Translations under genes and position numbers: made by a program
Shown: positions 15,968 through 24,203 of the stretch, piece by piece
How positions within the stretch are numbered: position 1 is the stretch's first letter
Layout of the letters: each line of letters begins with the position of its first letter
The notes under the pieces: generated by a model
The model's database searches: none
What the model saw: the letters and a program-made list of their open reading frames with translations, nothing else
What the model was told of the DNA's origin: nothing
NCBI GenBank assembly: GCA_001464335.1
Contig: LNEV01000005.1
Coordinates: 1-64,000 of the forward strand
Length of the DNA stretch: 64,000 nucleotides
From: Rhizobiales bacterium Ga0077545
Lineage (GTDB): Bacteria; Pseudomonadota; Alphaproteobacteria; Rhizobiales; Methylopilaceae
Direction: 5' to 3'

Positions 15968-17656
15968 TCAGGCCGCCTGAACATCGGAAAGGAAGCCCGA
16001 GACTTCCTCGCCGAGCCTGGCCGAATGCTGAGCCAGTTCGCGCGCCGCCGTCAGCACCTGCGAGGATGCCGCGCCCGTCACGCTGGCCGCCTCTTTGACC
16101 TGCTCGATATTGCTCGTCACAAGCTGGGTGCCCTGCGCCGCCTGCTGCACATTGCGCGCGATTTCATGCGTGGCAGATCCCTGCTCCTCGACCGCCGCCG
16201 CAACCGTGTAGGTGATCTTGTTGATGTTATCGATGGTCAGACCGATCCCCCGAAGAGCCTCAACCGCCTGCGTCGTGGCTTCCTGAATCTCCGAAATCTG
16301 GGAGGAGATATCGCTGGTGGCCCGGCCGGTCTGCGCGGCGAGTTCCTTCACTTCGGACGCAACCACGGCAAAACCGCGACCCGCCTCCCCGGCACGCGCC
16401 GCCTCGATGGTGGCGTTGAGCGCAAGAAGATTGGTCTGCCCGGCAATATCGTTGATAAGCGCAACCACATCTCCGATCTTCTGTGCGCTTGACGCCAGCG
16501 ACTGCACGATGACGTCCGCACGGCGCGCTTCGTCGACGGCCGCTTCCGCGATCTTGGTCGATTCCGCAACCTGGCGGCTGATTTCGCTCACCGATGTCGC
16601 AAGCTCTTCCGTCGAGGCAGCGACGGTCTGCACGTTCGCCGATGTCTGTTCGGCAGCACCGGCAACCGCTACAGCCTGCTGGCTCGTCTCTTCGGCCGTG
16701 CTCGACATGGACCCCGAGGTGGCTTCCATCTCGGAGGCCGCCGCCGACAGCGCGCCCACCAGTTCGCTGGAGCTTGTCTGGAACGACCGCGTCAACTCAT
16801 CAAGGCGCTGGGCACGGCGCATCTTGGAGGCGCTCTCCTCCTCCGCAAGGGCTGCGAGACGGCGGCCTTCGATGGCATTGTCCTTGAAGACCTGAAGCGC
16901 GCGGGCCAGAAGACCAACTTCGTCCTTACGTTCCGTGCCGACGACATCGATATCGAGATCGCCCTGGGCAAGCCGACCCATCGCGGCCGTCATGGCGGTC
17001 AGCGGCCTCACCACGCCATAAATGGCGATGATGCCGAGCAAGCTGATCGCGAAGACAAGACCGACTGCCGCCGCGATGATCAGGGTCATGCCGGTCGCAT
17101 CTGCCGACTCCTCGGCATCCGCGGAGACCGTTTTCATGGTCTGGGCCGTAAATTCACTGACGGCATCGGTCGCGCGGGCGCTTTTGAGCCGCGCGGCACT
17201 GCCTTCCGTCAACGACAGCTGTGCGGCGCCAGCATGGTCCCCCTGCATCGACAGCGCGACACTTTTGGTAGCGACGTCGAAGTAGTCGGAAGTGATCTGT
17301 TTCAGCTCTCTGTTGACTTGCTGTCTCTCGCCCGAGCTCATCGCGATCATGCGATCGGCCATCGCGAGCGCTTCCGTCTTGAGCTGCTCGAACTGTTGGC
17401 GTGCCTCGGCGGCCTTCGTCGCGTCGCGAAGAATTATAAGGTTCTTTTCCCGGATCGTCGCTGCGTTGACTGTTGCCTCGAGCGAAAGCGCGAGCGCTCG
17501 GCGTTCGGCAACGTTGGTGGCAATGTCCTGCGTGACGTCCGAAAGCTGGATCAGAGATTTTTCGGCGAGAACGATCAGCCCGATCACGACAGCAAGAAGG
17601 ATCGCGGTCGGCACGGCAAGCTTTGTCAAAAGTTTGAGATTGTTAAATCCAGACAT
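15968..17656 (-). CDS. Methyl-accepting chemotaxis protein
   Basis: A 562-residue chemoreceptor. The start at 17656 gives M-S-G-F-N-N-L-K followed by a signal-anchor helix; the codons upstream to 17689 look untranslated. A roughly 155-residue periplasmic four-helix-bundle-type sensor (about 36-190) is followed by a second membrane helix (about 192-215), a HAMP domain with V-R-P-L-T-A-M, and a cytoplasmic signalling domain. That domain's tip reads I-N-D-I-A-G-Q-T-N-L-L-A-L-N-A-T-I-E-A-A-R-A-G-E. The C-terminus lacks a CheB/CheR-tethering pentapeptide. The ligand is unknown; the gene lies next to the amide-sensing kinase but has its own terminator. Confidence 0.92.
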   Translation of the reverse strand: MSGFNNLKLLTKLAVPTAILLAVVIGLIVLAEKSLIQLSDVTQDIATNVAERRALALSLEATVNAATIREKNLIILRDATKAAEARQQFEQLKTEALAMADRMIAMSSGERQQVNRELKQITSDYFDVATKSVALSMQGDHAGAAQLSLTEGSAARLKSARATDAVSEFTAQTMKTVSADAEESADATGMTLIIAAAVGLVFAISLLGIIAIYGVVRPLTAMTAAMGRLAQGDLDIDVVGTERKDEVGLLARALQVFKDNAIEGRRLAALAEEESASKMRRAQRLDELTRSFQTSSSELVGALSAAASEMEATSGSMSSTAEETSQQAVAVAGAAEQTSANVQTVAASTEELATSVSEISRQVAESTKIAEAAVDEARRADVIVQSLASSAQKIGDVVALINDIAGQTNLLALNATIEAARAGEAGRGFAVVASEVKELAAQTGRATSDISSQISEIQEATTQAVEALRGIGLTIDNINKITYTVAAAVEEQGSATHEIARNVQQAAQGTQLVTSNIEQVKEAASVTGAASSQVLTAARELAQHSARLGEEVSGFLSDVQAA

Positions 17657-17757
17657 ACCCCAGCCCCATTGGCCGCATCGGCGCAGCACTGCAGCTAATA
17701 TCGAAGAACAGGGTTAATGGCGGCTAAGATGGAGCACTCGTCAAAATGCTACGTATT

Positions 17758-17805
17758 TATACTTAGAAAACGCTCTGGATGCATCGAAAAATATACCTAA
17801 GTATA
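17758..17805. promoter_or_regulatory. Wide-gap inverted repeat
   Basis: tatacttag at 17758-17766 is matched by its exact reverse complement ctaagtata at 17797-17805, with 30 bases between (centre spacing near four helical turns). This could be a pair of half-sites for a regulator acting on both divergent genes, perhaps the LuxR-type protein encoded next door. No experimental basis. Confidence 0.45.
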
Positions 17806-17873
17806 GAGCATTAAAAACCACGCTTCTCCCCCTGCTTGCAATCTTAAATTGCACGATGGACGAAACGGGAAGC

Positions 17874-17892
17874 CCCCGCCGAAGCGGCGGGG
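17874..17892 (+). other. Leader hairpin before the EAL gene
   Basis: An 8-bp perfect stem (ccccgccg/cggcgggg) with an aag loop lies 38-56 bases upstream of the ATG at 17930. It could be the terminator of an upstream transcript or a leader structure. Some A/T bases follow but there is no T run. Confidence 0.4.
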
Positions 17893-17929
17893 AGCCCCTA
17901 GAACCATTTAATCGCCGCCGGTCTTAAAT

Positions 17930-19387
17930 ATGGACAAAACTCTCACTTCGCGGCCGAGTCAGCCTCTTTCCTCGTCTCCGCTCTGCTACGTCCTCGACAG
18001 TGAACTTTCGATCCTGCGCACGATTTCCAGTCGCGTAGCGGCAAAGGGAATGCGTGTCGCAACGTGTCCATCACTCAACAGCCTCCTCTCTCGTGTCGCC
18101 GAAGAATCTCCCAACCTTGTCTTCCTCGATGTCGCCTTTCACGAAACAGATGCTGTCGAGGTGATGCGGCTTCTCGGTACGACCGGTTTTCGCGGCCGGG
18201 TTCATCTGATGGGCCGCCGCAGCGAGGAGCTGATGCGGAGCCTCATCGAAATTGGTGTCGAACGGGGCCTCAGCATGGGTCCCAGCCTCATAAAGCCGTT
18301 CAGGCGGAATGACATCGACACATTGCTGGGCGAATTTCTGGCCGGAACCAATTCGCTCCCGCCGGTCAGGCGGGAGCGATCGACGCGTCACTGTTCCATC
18401 GGCTCCAACGAAACACTGCAGGACGCACTCGACAATCATCTCGCAACTGTCTTCTACAGACCGCGCTTCGATCTCGAAACACGCCGCCCCTACGGCGCGC
18501 AGGTTCTCTCGGTTCACGCCATCACGGGGGAATGCCTCATCTCGCGGTATGAACAATCCGCACCTGCGGCCGTCATGGACCAGTTGAGCACGTACACTTT
18601 CGAAACAGCCTTGAGGGGTTGGCGGACCTATTCGACCCGCTCTTTCAATCCCGTGATGTCCGTCCGCATTCCCTTGAGTTCACTGTCGCGCCTCCCAATA
18701 GGGCGCATCATCCGCGACAATCGCCCGGAGAGTGCCGACTGGCCGGGGGTCGTCGTCGATATCACCGAATGGGAGCTCACGCAGCAACCGCAGAAAGTTC
18801 AGGAAATTGCGGCGCAGCTCAAAATCCACGGCATACAGACATCGATCGGAGATTTCGGAACCGGAGGCATTGCACTTGGCCATCTCGGGCGATTTCATCC
18901 GGATGAAATCGCGATCAACCGCTGCTTCGTCGAAGACTGCTCGAAAGACCGTCTTCAGGCTAGGCTCTGCGAATCGATCATTTTCCTCGCCAAAAGCCTC
19001 GGCGCGCGCGTTGTCGGGGAAGGTGTCGAAAACCTCGATGACCTTCAGACCCTTCTTCGGATGGGGTGCAATATCGCACACGGAGAAGCGCTCTCACCTC
19101 CGCTTTCGTCCGGCGCGTTCGAAGCCTTCATCGCTCGTAATCAAATCCTGTCCGTCGAATCCCCCAAAGCCGTTTCCGGGCTTGAGCATCTCAGGGAGAC
19201 CGACCGCCTCAGCCAGCGCGAGATCGAGGTTCTGGAACTGATCGCCTCCGGAAAATCGAGCAAGCAGGCCGGCTTGGAACTCGGTCTCAGCCCGCGGACG
19301 ATCGATGTCTATCGAACACGTCTCATGGCCAAGCTCAACGCACGCAACGCCGCCGAACTGGTCAAGCTCGCTTTGACATCACGCTGA
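17930..19387 (+). CDS. REC-degenerate EAL-LuxR regulator
   Basis: A 485-residue three-domain protein. Residues about 18-135 form a receiver-like domain with Asp67 (V-F-L-D-V) and a distal Lys (L-I-K-P-F). Residues about 160-395 form an EAL-type fold that lacks the signature: the E-A-L position reads A-Q-V-L, the usual D-D-F-G reads G-D-F-G, and the catalytic K-I-D reads A-I-N. E-G-V-E is kept. Residues about 425-480 are a LuxR/FixJ helix-turn-helix (L-S-Q-R-E-I-E-V-L, S-P-R-T-I-D-V-Y). Cyclic-di-GMP hydrolysis is therefore unlikely; the EAL part may bind the nucleotide or only a partner. The end overlaps the convergent gene at 19379 by nine bases. Confidence 0.85.
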   Translation: MDKTLTSRPSQPLSSSPLCYVLDSELSILRTISSRVAAKGMRVATCPSLNSLLSRVAEESPNLVFLDVAFHETDAVEVMRLLGTTGFRGRVHLMGRRSEELMRSLIEIGVERGLSMGPSLIKPFRRNDIDTLLGEFLAGTNSLPPVRRERSTRHCSIGSNETLQDALDNHLATVFYRPRFDLETRRPYGAQVLSVHAITGECLISRYEQSAPAAVMDQLSTYTFETALRGWRTYSTRSFNPVMSVRIPLSSLSRLPIGRIIRDNRPESADWPGVVVDITEWELTQQPQKVQEIAAQLKIHGIQTSIGDFGTGGIALGHLGRFHPDEIAINRCFVEDCSKDRLQARLCESIIFLAKSLGARVVGEGVENLDDLQTLLRMGCNIAHGEALSPPLSSGAFEAFIARNQILSVESPKAVSGLEHLRETDRLSQREIEVLELIASGKSSKQAGLELGLSPRTIDVYRTRLMAKLNARNAAELVKLALTSR

Positions 19388-20719
19388 AGCGAGGGCTTCG
19401 GCCGCAGCCGCCTGCGGCAGGCCGAAAACAGCTCTCGCCCGCGTGAGCGACCATCCGGACATATCGAGGTACCACTGGCCGCAATCCCCAGCCGTCATGA
19501 CATTCGTAAAAATGTCCGTCACAGCTGAGGGATTTGCGAGGAGATCTTCGTGAAGGTGACAATACCTGTTGGAAAGAAAAGCCAAAAGCGCAGTCGCCTC
19601 AACCTGAGTCAACGGATCAGTGTCGTCAATGTCCATTGCCTCGTGTCCGCACCATGCCGCGAACGGAGATTGTCCGCACACGATAACTTTCTTGCAGAAA
19701 ATAAGTGCTGTTGCTGCTGATGTGGAGGAGATGGTGATCAAGCCGTCGGCTTCGGGAATGTAAAGCTCCGTAAGCCCTTGCGAGAGATGTTTCGGGAGGA
19801 AACGCAGCTTCGGGCAGGCTGTCGCAAGCGCGCTTTCCATGTCGGGCGTCAGTCGGAAGTGCGGATGATAGGTCGGCACGCCGAGCCAGCCGTCCGGCAG
19901 AGCCTGTCCCCACGCGTACAACAGGTCCTCGACGGGAACGGCTCCTTCATAGGATCCTTCGTAGGTCGGCCAATCGGGGGGCTGCGTGGCAAGCAAAGCC
20001 ACCTTGCCCTGCCGCCGGATGTCGTCGAAGGCTGCGCAAGCTTCGGGATAGGTTTCGTGGCGCGCGTAAATCTGTTCGCGGATCTGGTCCGGAAACGTCG
20101 AAAGCTCCTGCCAGTCCTCGGCTCCGAGTCTGATGTTTTTGATGTCGGACGCCCGTGTTTCCAGCAGCGATCCGATCTGGTGGCCGGAAGGGTCGAAATA
20201 GGTCTTGAGATTTTGCCGAAGGCGAGGAAGAGGCGCCTGCTCGACATAGAGCGCCGGGATGCCGGCAAACGCCTTTTGCGCGAACGCGTTCTGGCAGGTC
20301 GTCACAATCAGATCGGGTGCATAGGCTCGACGCACGTCGGCCAGCGCATCGGTCAGGGCGTTGGCGTCCTCGCCTGTCCCGTAAAGCGCCCGTGCGTAAT
20401 CCGCGCGCCGGTGATTGAACGGCGCGAGTGGAGAATGCGTCGGCAGTTCGAAGCAAAGCCGCGCTTTGCCTTTGGACGCATCCTGTCGCCATTTTTCGCA
20501 AACGACGGCATTCGCTGCGAGCGCGACGCCCCCGCTCATCAGGCCCGCGGCCTGCTCAACCAGCCGGACCCAGGCAAAATGCGGCACCAGACAAGCCGGA
20601 TCCTGCCGGAACGCGACCGGATCGAGGAAATACAGGATGCGTGGCCCTGCCCGCTTTTCGGATGACGTGGCCCTGGCACCCAGAACAGACCGAATTTGTG
20701 CAATGAACTTGTCGAGCAA
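19379..20719 (-). CDS. Capsule-biosynthesis-like protein
   Basis: A 446-residue soluble protein without clear membrane helices. It has an I-L-Y-F-L-D start, two Rossmann-like halves, P-T-Y-H-P-H-F and H-L-S-Q-G-L in the second half, then the segment I-T-I-S-S-T-S-A-A-T-A-L followed by K-K-V-I-V-C-G. This pattern resembles capsule polysaccharide biosynthesis/Kdo-transferase-like proteins, in which a late S-S-T-x-A-x-E/A stretch binds the nucleotide. The match is weak and a glycosyltransferase role is inference. It is divergent from the polysaccharide genes starting at 21052. Confidence 0.55.
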   Translation of the reverse strand: MLDKFIAQIRSVLGARATSSEKRAGPRILYFLDPVAFRQDPACLVPHFAWVRLVEQAAGLMSGGVALAANAVVCEKWRQDASKGKARLCFELPTHSPLAPFNHRRADYARALYGTGEDANALTDALADVRRAYAPDLIVTTCQNAFAQKAFAGIPALYVEQAPLPRLRQNLKTYFDPSGHQIGSLLETRASDIKNIRLGAEDWQELSTFPDQIREQIYARHETYPEACAAFDDIRRQGKVALLATQPPDWPTYEGSYEGAVPVEDLLYAWGQALPDGWLGVPTYHPHFRLTPDMESALATACPKLRFLPKHLSQGLTELYIPEADGLITISSTSAATALIFCKKVIVCGQSPFAAWCGHEAMDIDDTDPLTQVEATALLAFLSNRYCHLHEDLLANPSAVTDIFTNVMTAGDCGQWYLDMSGWSLTRARAVFGLPQAAAAEALASA

Positions 20720-21051
20720 ACGTCGCCCTCATGACCGCAAAACAGGAGCCTTCAAATCATGCAGGGCATGATCGAGACACGATGCGAGGAGCTTCGAAAC
20801 GAGCCCGAGTCCCCGGATGCACCGGCCCTACTGGAATAAATCCAAAGACGCCACATCAAACAGTCTCTGACGGGAGATAGCCCCAGCACAAGCGCGCCTG
20901 ATGGCGGATTGACGGCGCAAAGTCGGGCCAGCCTGGACATCCGGGGCTACTGTGTCTTGAACAGGACAGAGCCGATGTCCTAAATCGAGGCAACTCCAAT
21001 TCGTAGGGCCCCTCTGCCGAAACTGGTTCGGGGATGCGGCAGAGAGCGCTG
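20720..21051. other. Intergenic, possible tiny ORF
   Basis: A gap between divergent polysaccharide-type genes. A 26-codon frame (20759-20839, plus) starts after a plausible aggagc site but has no recognisable features, and a 48-codon frame (20731-20877) overlaps it in another phase. Neither is supported enough to call. Presumably the region holds promoters for both directions; no clear operator was seen. Confidence 0.35.
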
Positions 21052-22146
21052 ATGCTGTCCTGGTTGAAGTCTCGCCTCGGTCGCACGACGCCGCAGGCTT
21101 TGTTCCTGAACAACACCGCCGATATCTATCACTGGGGCTGCTTCGGCACGTCCATGATGATTTATCGCGCACTCGAGGACCGGGGTTTTCAGGTCACTTC
21201 TTTCAATGCACTCGAAACGCATCGGGAGTTCGGCAACGCCCCGGCCGCGCCCGATGATAAAGCGATACAGGCCTATTTCTCATCGCTCAAAGGCATTAAG
21301 CCCAACCTGGTCAAGGCGTTTCAGGCGAGCGATTTTCTGGTGGTCAACGGCGAGGGAACGCTCCACCGTTTCGGCCCCGCCCCGCGTGCCCTTTTGTCGT
21401 TGATGCGCCTTGCCACACTCGTCGGGAAACCGGTGCACCTCATCAATCATGCCTGCTACCCGTCCGGAGAGGCTGAACCGGCCGCCCGCGAGGTCGAGGA
21501 CTTCTATCGGCACTGTCTGAAGGACGTCGACCGCATCGTCGTGCGCGAAGACTGGTCCGCACAGCCCTATGAGCGCTGGGGCCTTCCCGCGGTGTCTGGC
21601 TTTGACTGCCTTCCGCTCTACTGCGCGCGGTATTTGCCCGACATCCCCGACATGCCGCGCAGCTTGGTTCTCGGCGGAGCATCCTGGTGGACGCACGAGG
21701 ATGCGGAAAACCTCGGGCGCACATTCAATCGTCTCCTTTCCCAAGACAGCCGCGTCATTTTTCTTGCCGGCGGGAACGACAAAGAACCGGAGGAAGACGA
21801 CGGCCATTTCCAGGCGCTGCGGATCGGCCTCCCACGGCTTGAGATCGTTCGGCCGGCAACGCTCGATGAGTGGATGGGCTGGATCAAATCTGCCGAAGTT
21901 CTCGTCACTGGCCGTTTTCATCACGCGATCGCGGGTGCGATCACATCAACGCCCATGGTCACGACCAAGGGGAACACGCCAAAAACCGATGCCGTCTGCG
22001 CGATGCTTGGGCTGCCGCCTCCGCTTTCTCTCAAGGAGCCGGGTTTTGAGGACGAACTGGCCTTGCGCCTGTCCTCTCCCGCAAAAGTACGTCCCGAGAA
22101 GATGGATGCCTTGCGCGAAAAAGCAAAATTGAACCTACATTTTTGA
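21052..22146 (+). CDS. Polysaccharide pyruvyl transferase family protein
   Basis: A 364-residue protein of the PS_pyruv_trans family, which adds ketal-pyruvate to surface sugars or acts in related glycan modification. Visible motifs are N-N-T-A-D-I-Y-H-W-G-C-F-G-T near the start (family pattern N-x-G-D), V-N-G-E-G-T-L-H, V-V-R-E-D-W-S and the C-terminal G-R-F-H-H-A-I-A-G that contains the conserved His residues. The ATG at 21052 is preferred because gagag precedes it; an ATG at 21034 would add six residues. The downstream methyltransferase starts 43 bases later. Confidence 0.8.
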   Translation: MLSWLKSRLGRTTPQALFLNNTADIYHWGCFGTSMMIYRALEDRGFQVTSFNALETHREFGNAPAAPDDKAIQAYFSSLKGIKPNLVKAFQASDFLVVNGEGTLHRFGPAPRALLSLMRLATLVGKPVHLINHACYPSGEAEPAAREVEDFYRHCLKDVDRIVVREDWSAQPYERWGLPAVSGFDCLPLYCARYLPDIPDMPRSLVLGGASWWTHEDAENLGRTFNRLLSQDSRVIFLAGGNDKEPEEDDGHFQALRIGLPRLEIVRPATLDEWMGWIKSAEVLVTGRFHHAIAGAITSTPMVTTKGNTPKTDAVCAMLGLPPPLSLKEPGFEDELALRLSSPAKVRPEKMDALREKAKLNLHF

Positions 22147-22189
22147 CGTTACGACGTTTTTGACGCAGATTTGAAGAGGCGAAAAGAGC

Positions 22190-22780
22190 ATGTGGTTCAA
22201 GAAAAAAGTCCCGCAGGAGGAGCAGAAACCGGCCCAGACCGCCACCGCTCAGCCGGCTCCCGATCGCAGCAGAGACGAATTGATCGAGCAGTACCGGAAG
22301 CTGCACACTGAGAAAGCCGATTACGGCCGCACGTCGGAATACCAGCTCGGATACATCCAGCAATCGGTGATGTGGCTCGGGCCGATCAAGACGGTTCTCG
22401 ATTACGGCTGCGGCCGCTCGCTCGTCGTCGACTGGGTTGCGAAGCTCAACGACGCAACGGCCTACCGATACGATCCCGCCATTCCCGAATATTCGAACCT
22501 GCCGATCGAAAAAGCCGATCTCGTTCTGAACACCGATGTGCTCGAGCACATACCCGAGGATCAGTTGCCCGAAATTCTCGGTGCCATTTCGCGAATCTCG
22601 CCGCATGCGTTCTTCAACATCTCCATCGTCCAGGCTGTGACCCACCTGCCCAATGGCGACAACGCACATTGCACCGTGCGAAACGGCGAATGGTGGAAAG
22701 ACAAACTCGCCGAATATTTCGCCGTCGTTCGGGAGGTCAGGTCCTACAGACCCACAACGGTTTCGTTCATTACATGGTGA
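22190..22780 (+). CDS. Class I SAM-dependent methyltransferase-like protein
   Basis: A 196-residue protein with a 28-residue Lys/Gln/Pro-rich N-terminal tail and then a methyltransferase fold. Motif I reads V-L-D-Y-G-C-G-R-S, and the motif-IV region reads T-D-V-L-E-H-I-P-E. The fold is short and ends with a W-W-K-D-K-L segment, as in methyltransferases found beside GT29-type sugar transferases. A sugar or glycan acceptor is likely from context. Its last codon overlaps the ATG of the next gene. Confidence 0.75.
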   Translation: MWFKKKVPQEEQKPAQTATAQPAPDRSRDELIEQYRKLHTEKADYGRTSEYQLGYIQQSVMWLGPIKTVLDYGCGRSLVVDWVAKLNDATAYRYDPAIPEYSNLPIEKADLVLNTDVLEHIPEDQLPEILGAISRISPHAFFNISIVQAVTHLPNGDNAHCTVRNGEWWKDKLAEYFAVVREVRSYRPTTVSFITW

Positions 22781-23502
22781 CAGGCAGGCCCCTGGAGACG
22801 ATCGGCAACATCGTAGCGGGCAAATCGGTGGCGTTGGTGGGCAATGCGGCCAGCCTGTTCAAACGATCGCACCCCATCGACGATCACGACGTCGTCGTAC
22901 GGATCAATGGCGGTCCATTCGTCGAGGACGAGGAAAAACGCGCGGGCCAGAGAACCGATATCCTGCTCGTCTCTGACTTTTCCGACGAAAAGCATCTCTC
23001 CGCCGCGCCGCACGTGGTCTGGATGACGCCGAAACACCGAGAAACCCTCCCTTCCGAAACCAGGGCCCGGTTGTATTTCTATCCGCAGCAATGGTGGGAT
23101 TTGCTCTTTTCACAAATAGGCGCCCGTCCGTCGACAGGCTGCATGGGCATCGACATTCTCACGCGCCTCATCGGCGATGGAGAACTGCACCTTTACGGGT
23201 TTGATTTCTGGAAAAGCCCGACGAGCTACACCAACGAAATCCGGCCGGGTCCCCACGCGCCGAGCGCGGAAGAGGCATATGCGCGCGCTCATCCCTCCCC
23301 ACCGCATCTTCTGAGCGAAGGGGTCCGCAGAAGCGGCAAGCTCGCTTCTCCGCGTCTGGCCGGCGACCCGGCCGATCACTGGAACTTCACGCGCAGCCGG
23401 TCTGTCACAACTTCCATCACCAGCACGATCAGAAAAATCGCCAGAATGATCGCGGACGCGTTCTTGTACTGGAAGAGATCGAACGCAACTTTCAGCTCCT
23501 GA
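22774..23502 (+). CDS. GT29 sialyltransferase-like protein, 3' end doubtful
   Basis: A 242-codon frame starting at ATG 22774, inside the end of the methyltransferase gene. The first 170 residues match glycosyltransferase family 29: V-A-L-V-G-N-A-A-S-L near 17, D-D-H-D-V-V-V-R-I-N-G-G (sialylmotif-L-like) near 35, and R-P-S-T-G-C-M-G-I-D (sialylmotif-S-like) near 114, followed by L-Y-G-F-D-F-W. The final 40 or so residues (from about 23376) are read antisense through the phnE coding region and look unlike the family. The native stop may have been lost by a frameshift near 23280-23320. Real activity and donor sugar are unknown. Confidence 0.65.
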   Translation: MVTGRPLETIGNIVAGKSVALVGNAASLFKRSHPIDDHDVVVRINGGPFVEDEEKRAGQRTDILLVSDFSDEKHLSAAPHVVWMTPKHRETLPSETRARLYFYPQQWWDLLFSQIGARPSTGCMGIDILTRLIGDGELHLYGFDFWKSPTSYTNEIRPGPHAPSAEEAYARAHPSPPHLLSEGVRRSGKLASPRLAGDPADHWNFTRSRSVTTSITSTIRKIARMIADAFLYWKRSNATFSS

Positions 23503-24203
23503 CCGATGCCGCCGGCGCCAACGAGCCCAAGCACGACCGAGGCACGCACCGCTTTTTCCAGAGCAAACAGCGAGCTGTTGATCAAGGATGGCATGATGTC
23601 CGGGAGGATCACGCCGAACAGCACCGAGACACGGTTGGCGCCGATGGCCTGCAACGCTTCCTGCGGTTTCTTGTCGGCATCCTCCATCGCTTCCGCGAAG
23701 AAACGGCCGCAAAAGCCGATCGTATCGACAATAATCGTCATCGTTCCGGCAACCGCGCCCAGGCCGACGGTCGAGACGAACAGAAGCGCCCATACAAGAT
23801 CCGGCACCGTGCGAAACAGCGAGATCACCACTTTGGGCGCGTGGCGAAATATGCCGAGCGGGCTGACGCCGCGCGCGGCGAGCCATGCCATCGGCAGGCT
23901 GAGGACGATGCCGATGACCGTTCCCGCAAGCGCGATCTGGAAGGTTTCGATGATGCGCCAGAACATGCGCTGCATGAACGCGGGTTCGGTGTTCGGCGGC
24001 ATCATGCGGCCGAGCAGATCCAGCAGTTTCGGCACGCCCACGGCGAGCTTTTCGGGAGACGGCGCCACCTGCCCGATGGATGCGATGATGACCGCGCCCA
24101 CGACGACCAGCATCGTGAAGGAAACCGGCGAGAGCGACGGCAAGCGCCCCGGCAGACTGCGTTCAGCCCTGGAAGACATTGTCGATTTCTGCGCGTGAGA
24201 CAT
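23376..24203 (-). CDS. phnE: Phosphonate ABC transporter permease
   Basis: A 275-residue inner-membrane permease of the PhnE family, with about six helices. The family block E-A-L-Q-A-I-G-A-N-R, then G-V-I-L-P-D-I and later G-L-V-G-A-G-G-I-G-Q-E-L, is clearly present. It is the last gene of phnD-C-E; its first codons overlap the end of phnC by 41 bases, or less if an internal ATG at 24179 is used. Its 3' end is overlapped by the tail of the convergent GT29-like frame. Confidence 0.9.
   Translation of the reverse strand: MSHAQKSTMSSRAERSLPGRLPSLSPVSFTMLVVVGAVIIASIGQVAPSPEKLAVGVPKLLDLLGRMMPPNTEPAFMQRMFWRIIETFQIALAGTVIGIVLSLPMAWLAARGVSPLGIFRHAPKVVISLFRTVPDLVWALLFVSTVGLGAVAGTMTIIVDTIGFCGRFFAEAMEDADKKPQEALQAIGANRVSVLFGVILPDIMPSLINSSLFALEKAVRASVVLGLVGAGGIGQELKVAFDLFQYKNASAIILAIFLIVLVMEVVTDRLRVKFQ

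Larger units (their letters stand above)
17657..17929. promoter_or_regulatory. AT-rich divergent control region
   Basis: This 273-base gap between the chemoreceptor (minus) and the REC-EAL-LuxR gene (plus) is clearly more AT-rich than its surroundings. It contains a 9-bp inverted repeat with a wide gap (17758-17766 and 17797-17805) and, close to the plus-strand gene, a strong hairpin (17874-17892). No gene was seen. Confidence 0.55.

Noticed and set aside
20759..20839. 26-codon frame after an aggagc site
   Set aside because: It has no conserved feature, overlaps another small frame and lies in a divergent promoter region; mentioned only in the intergenic entry.
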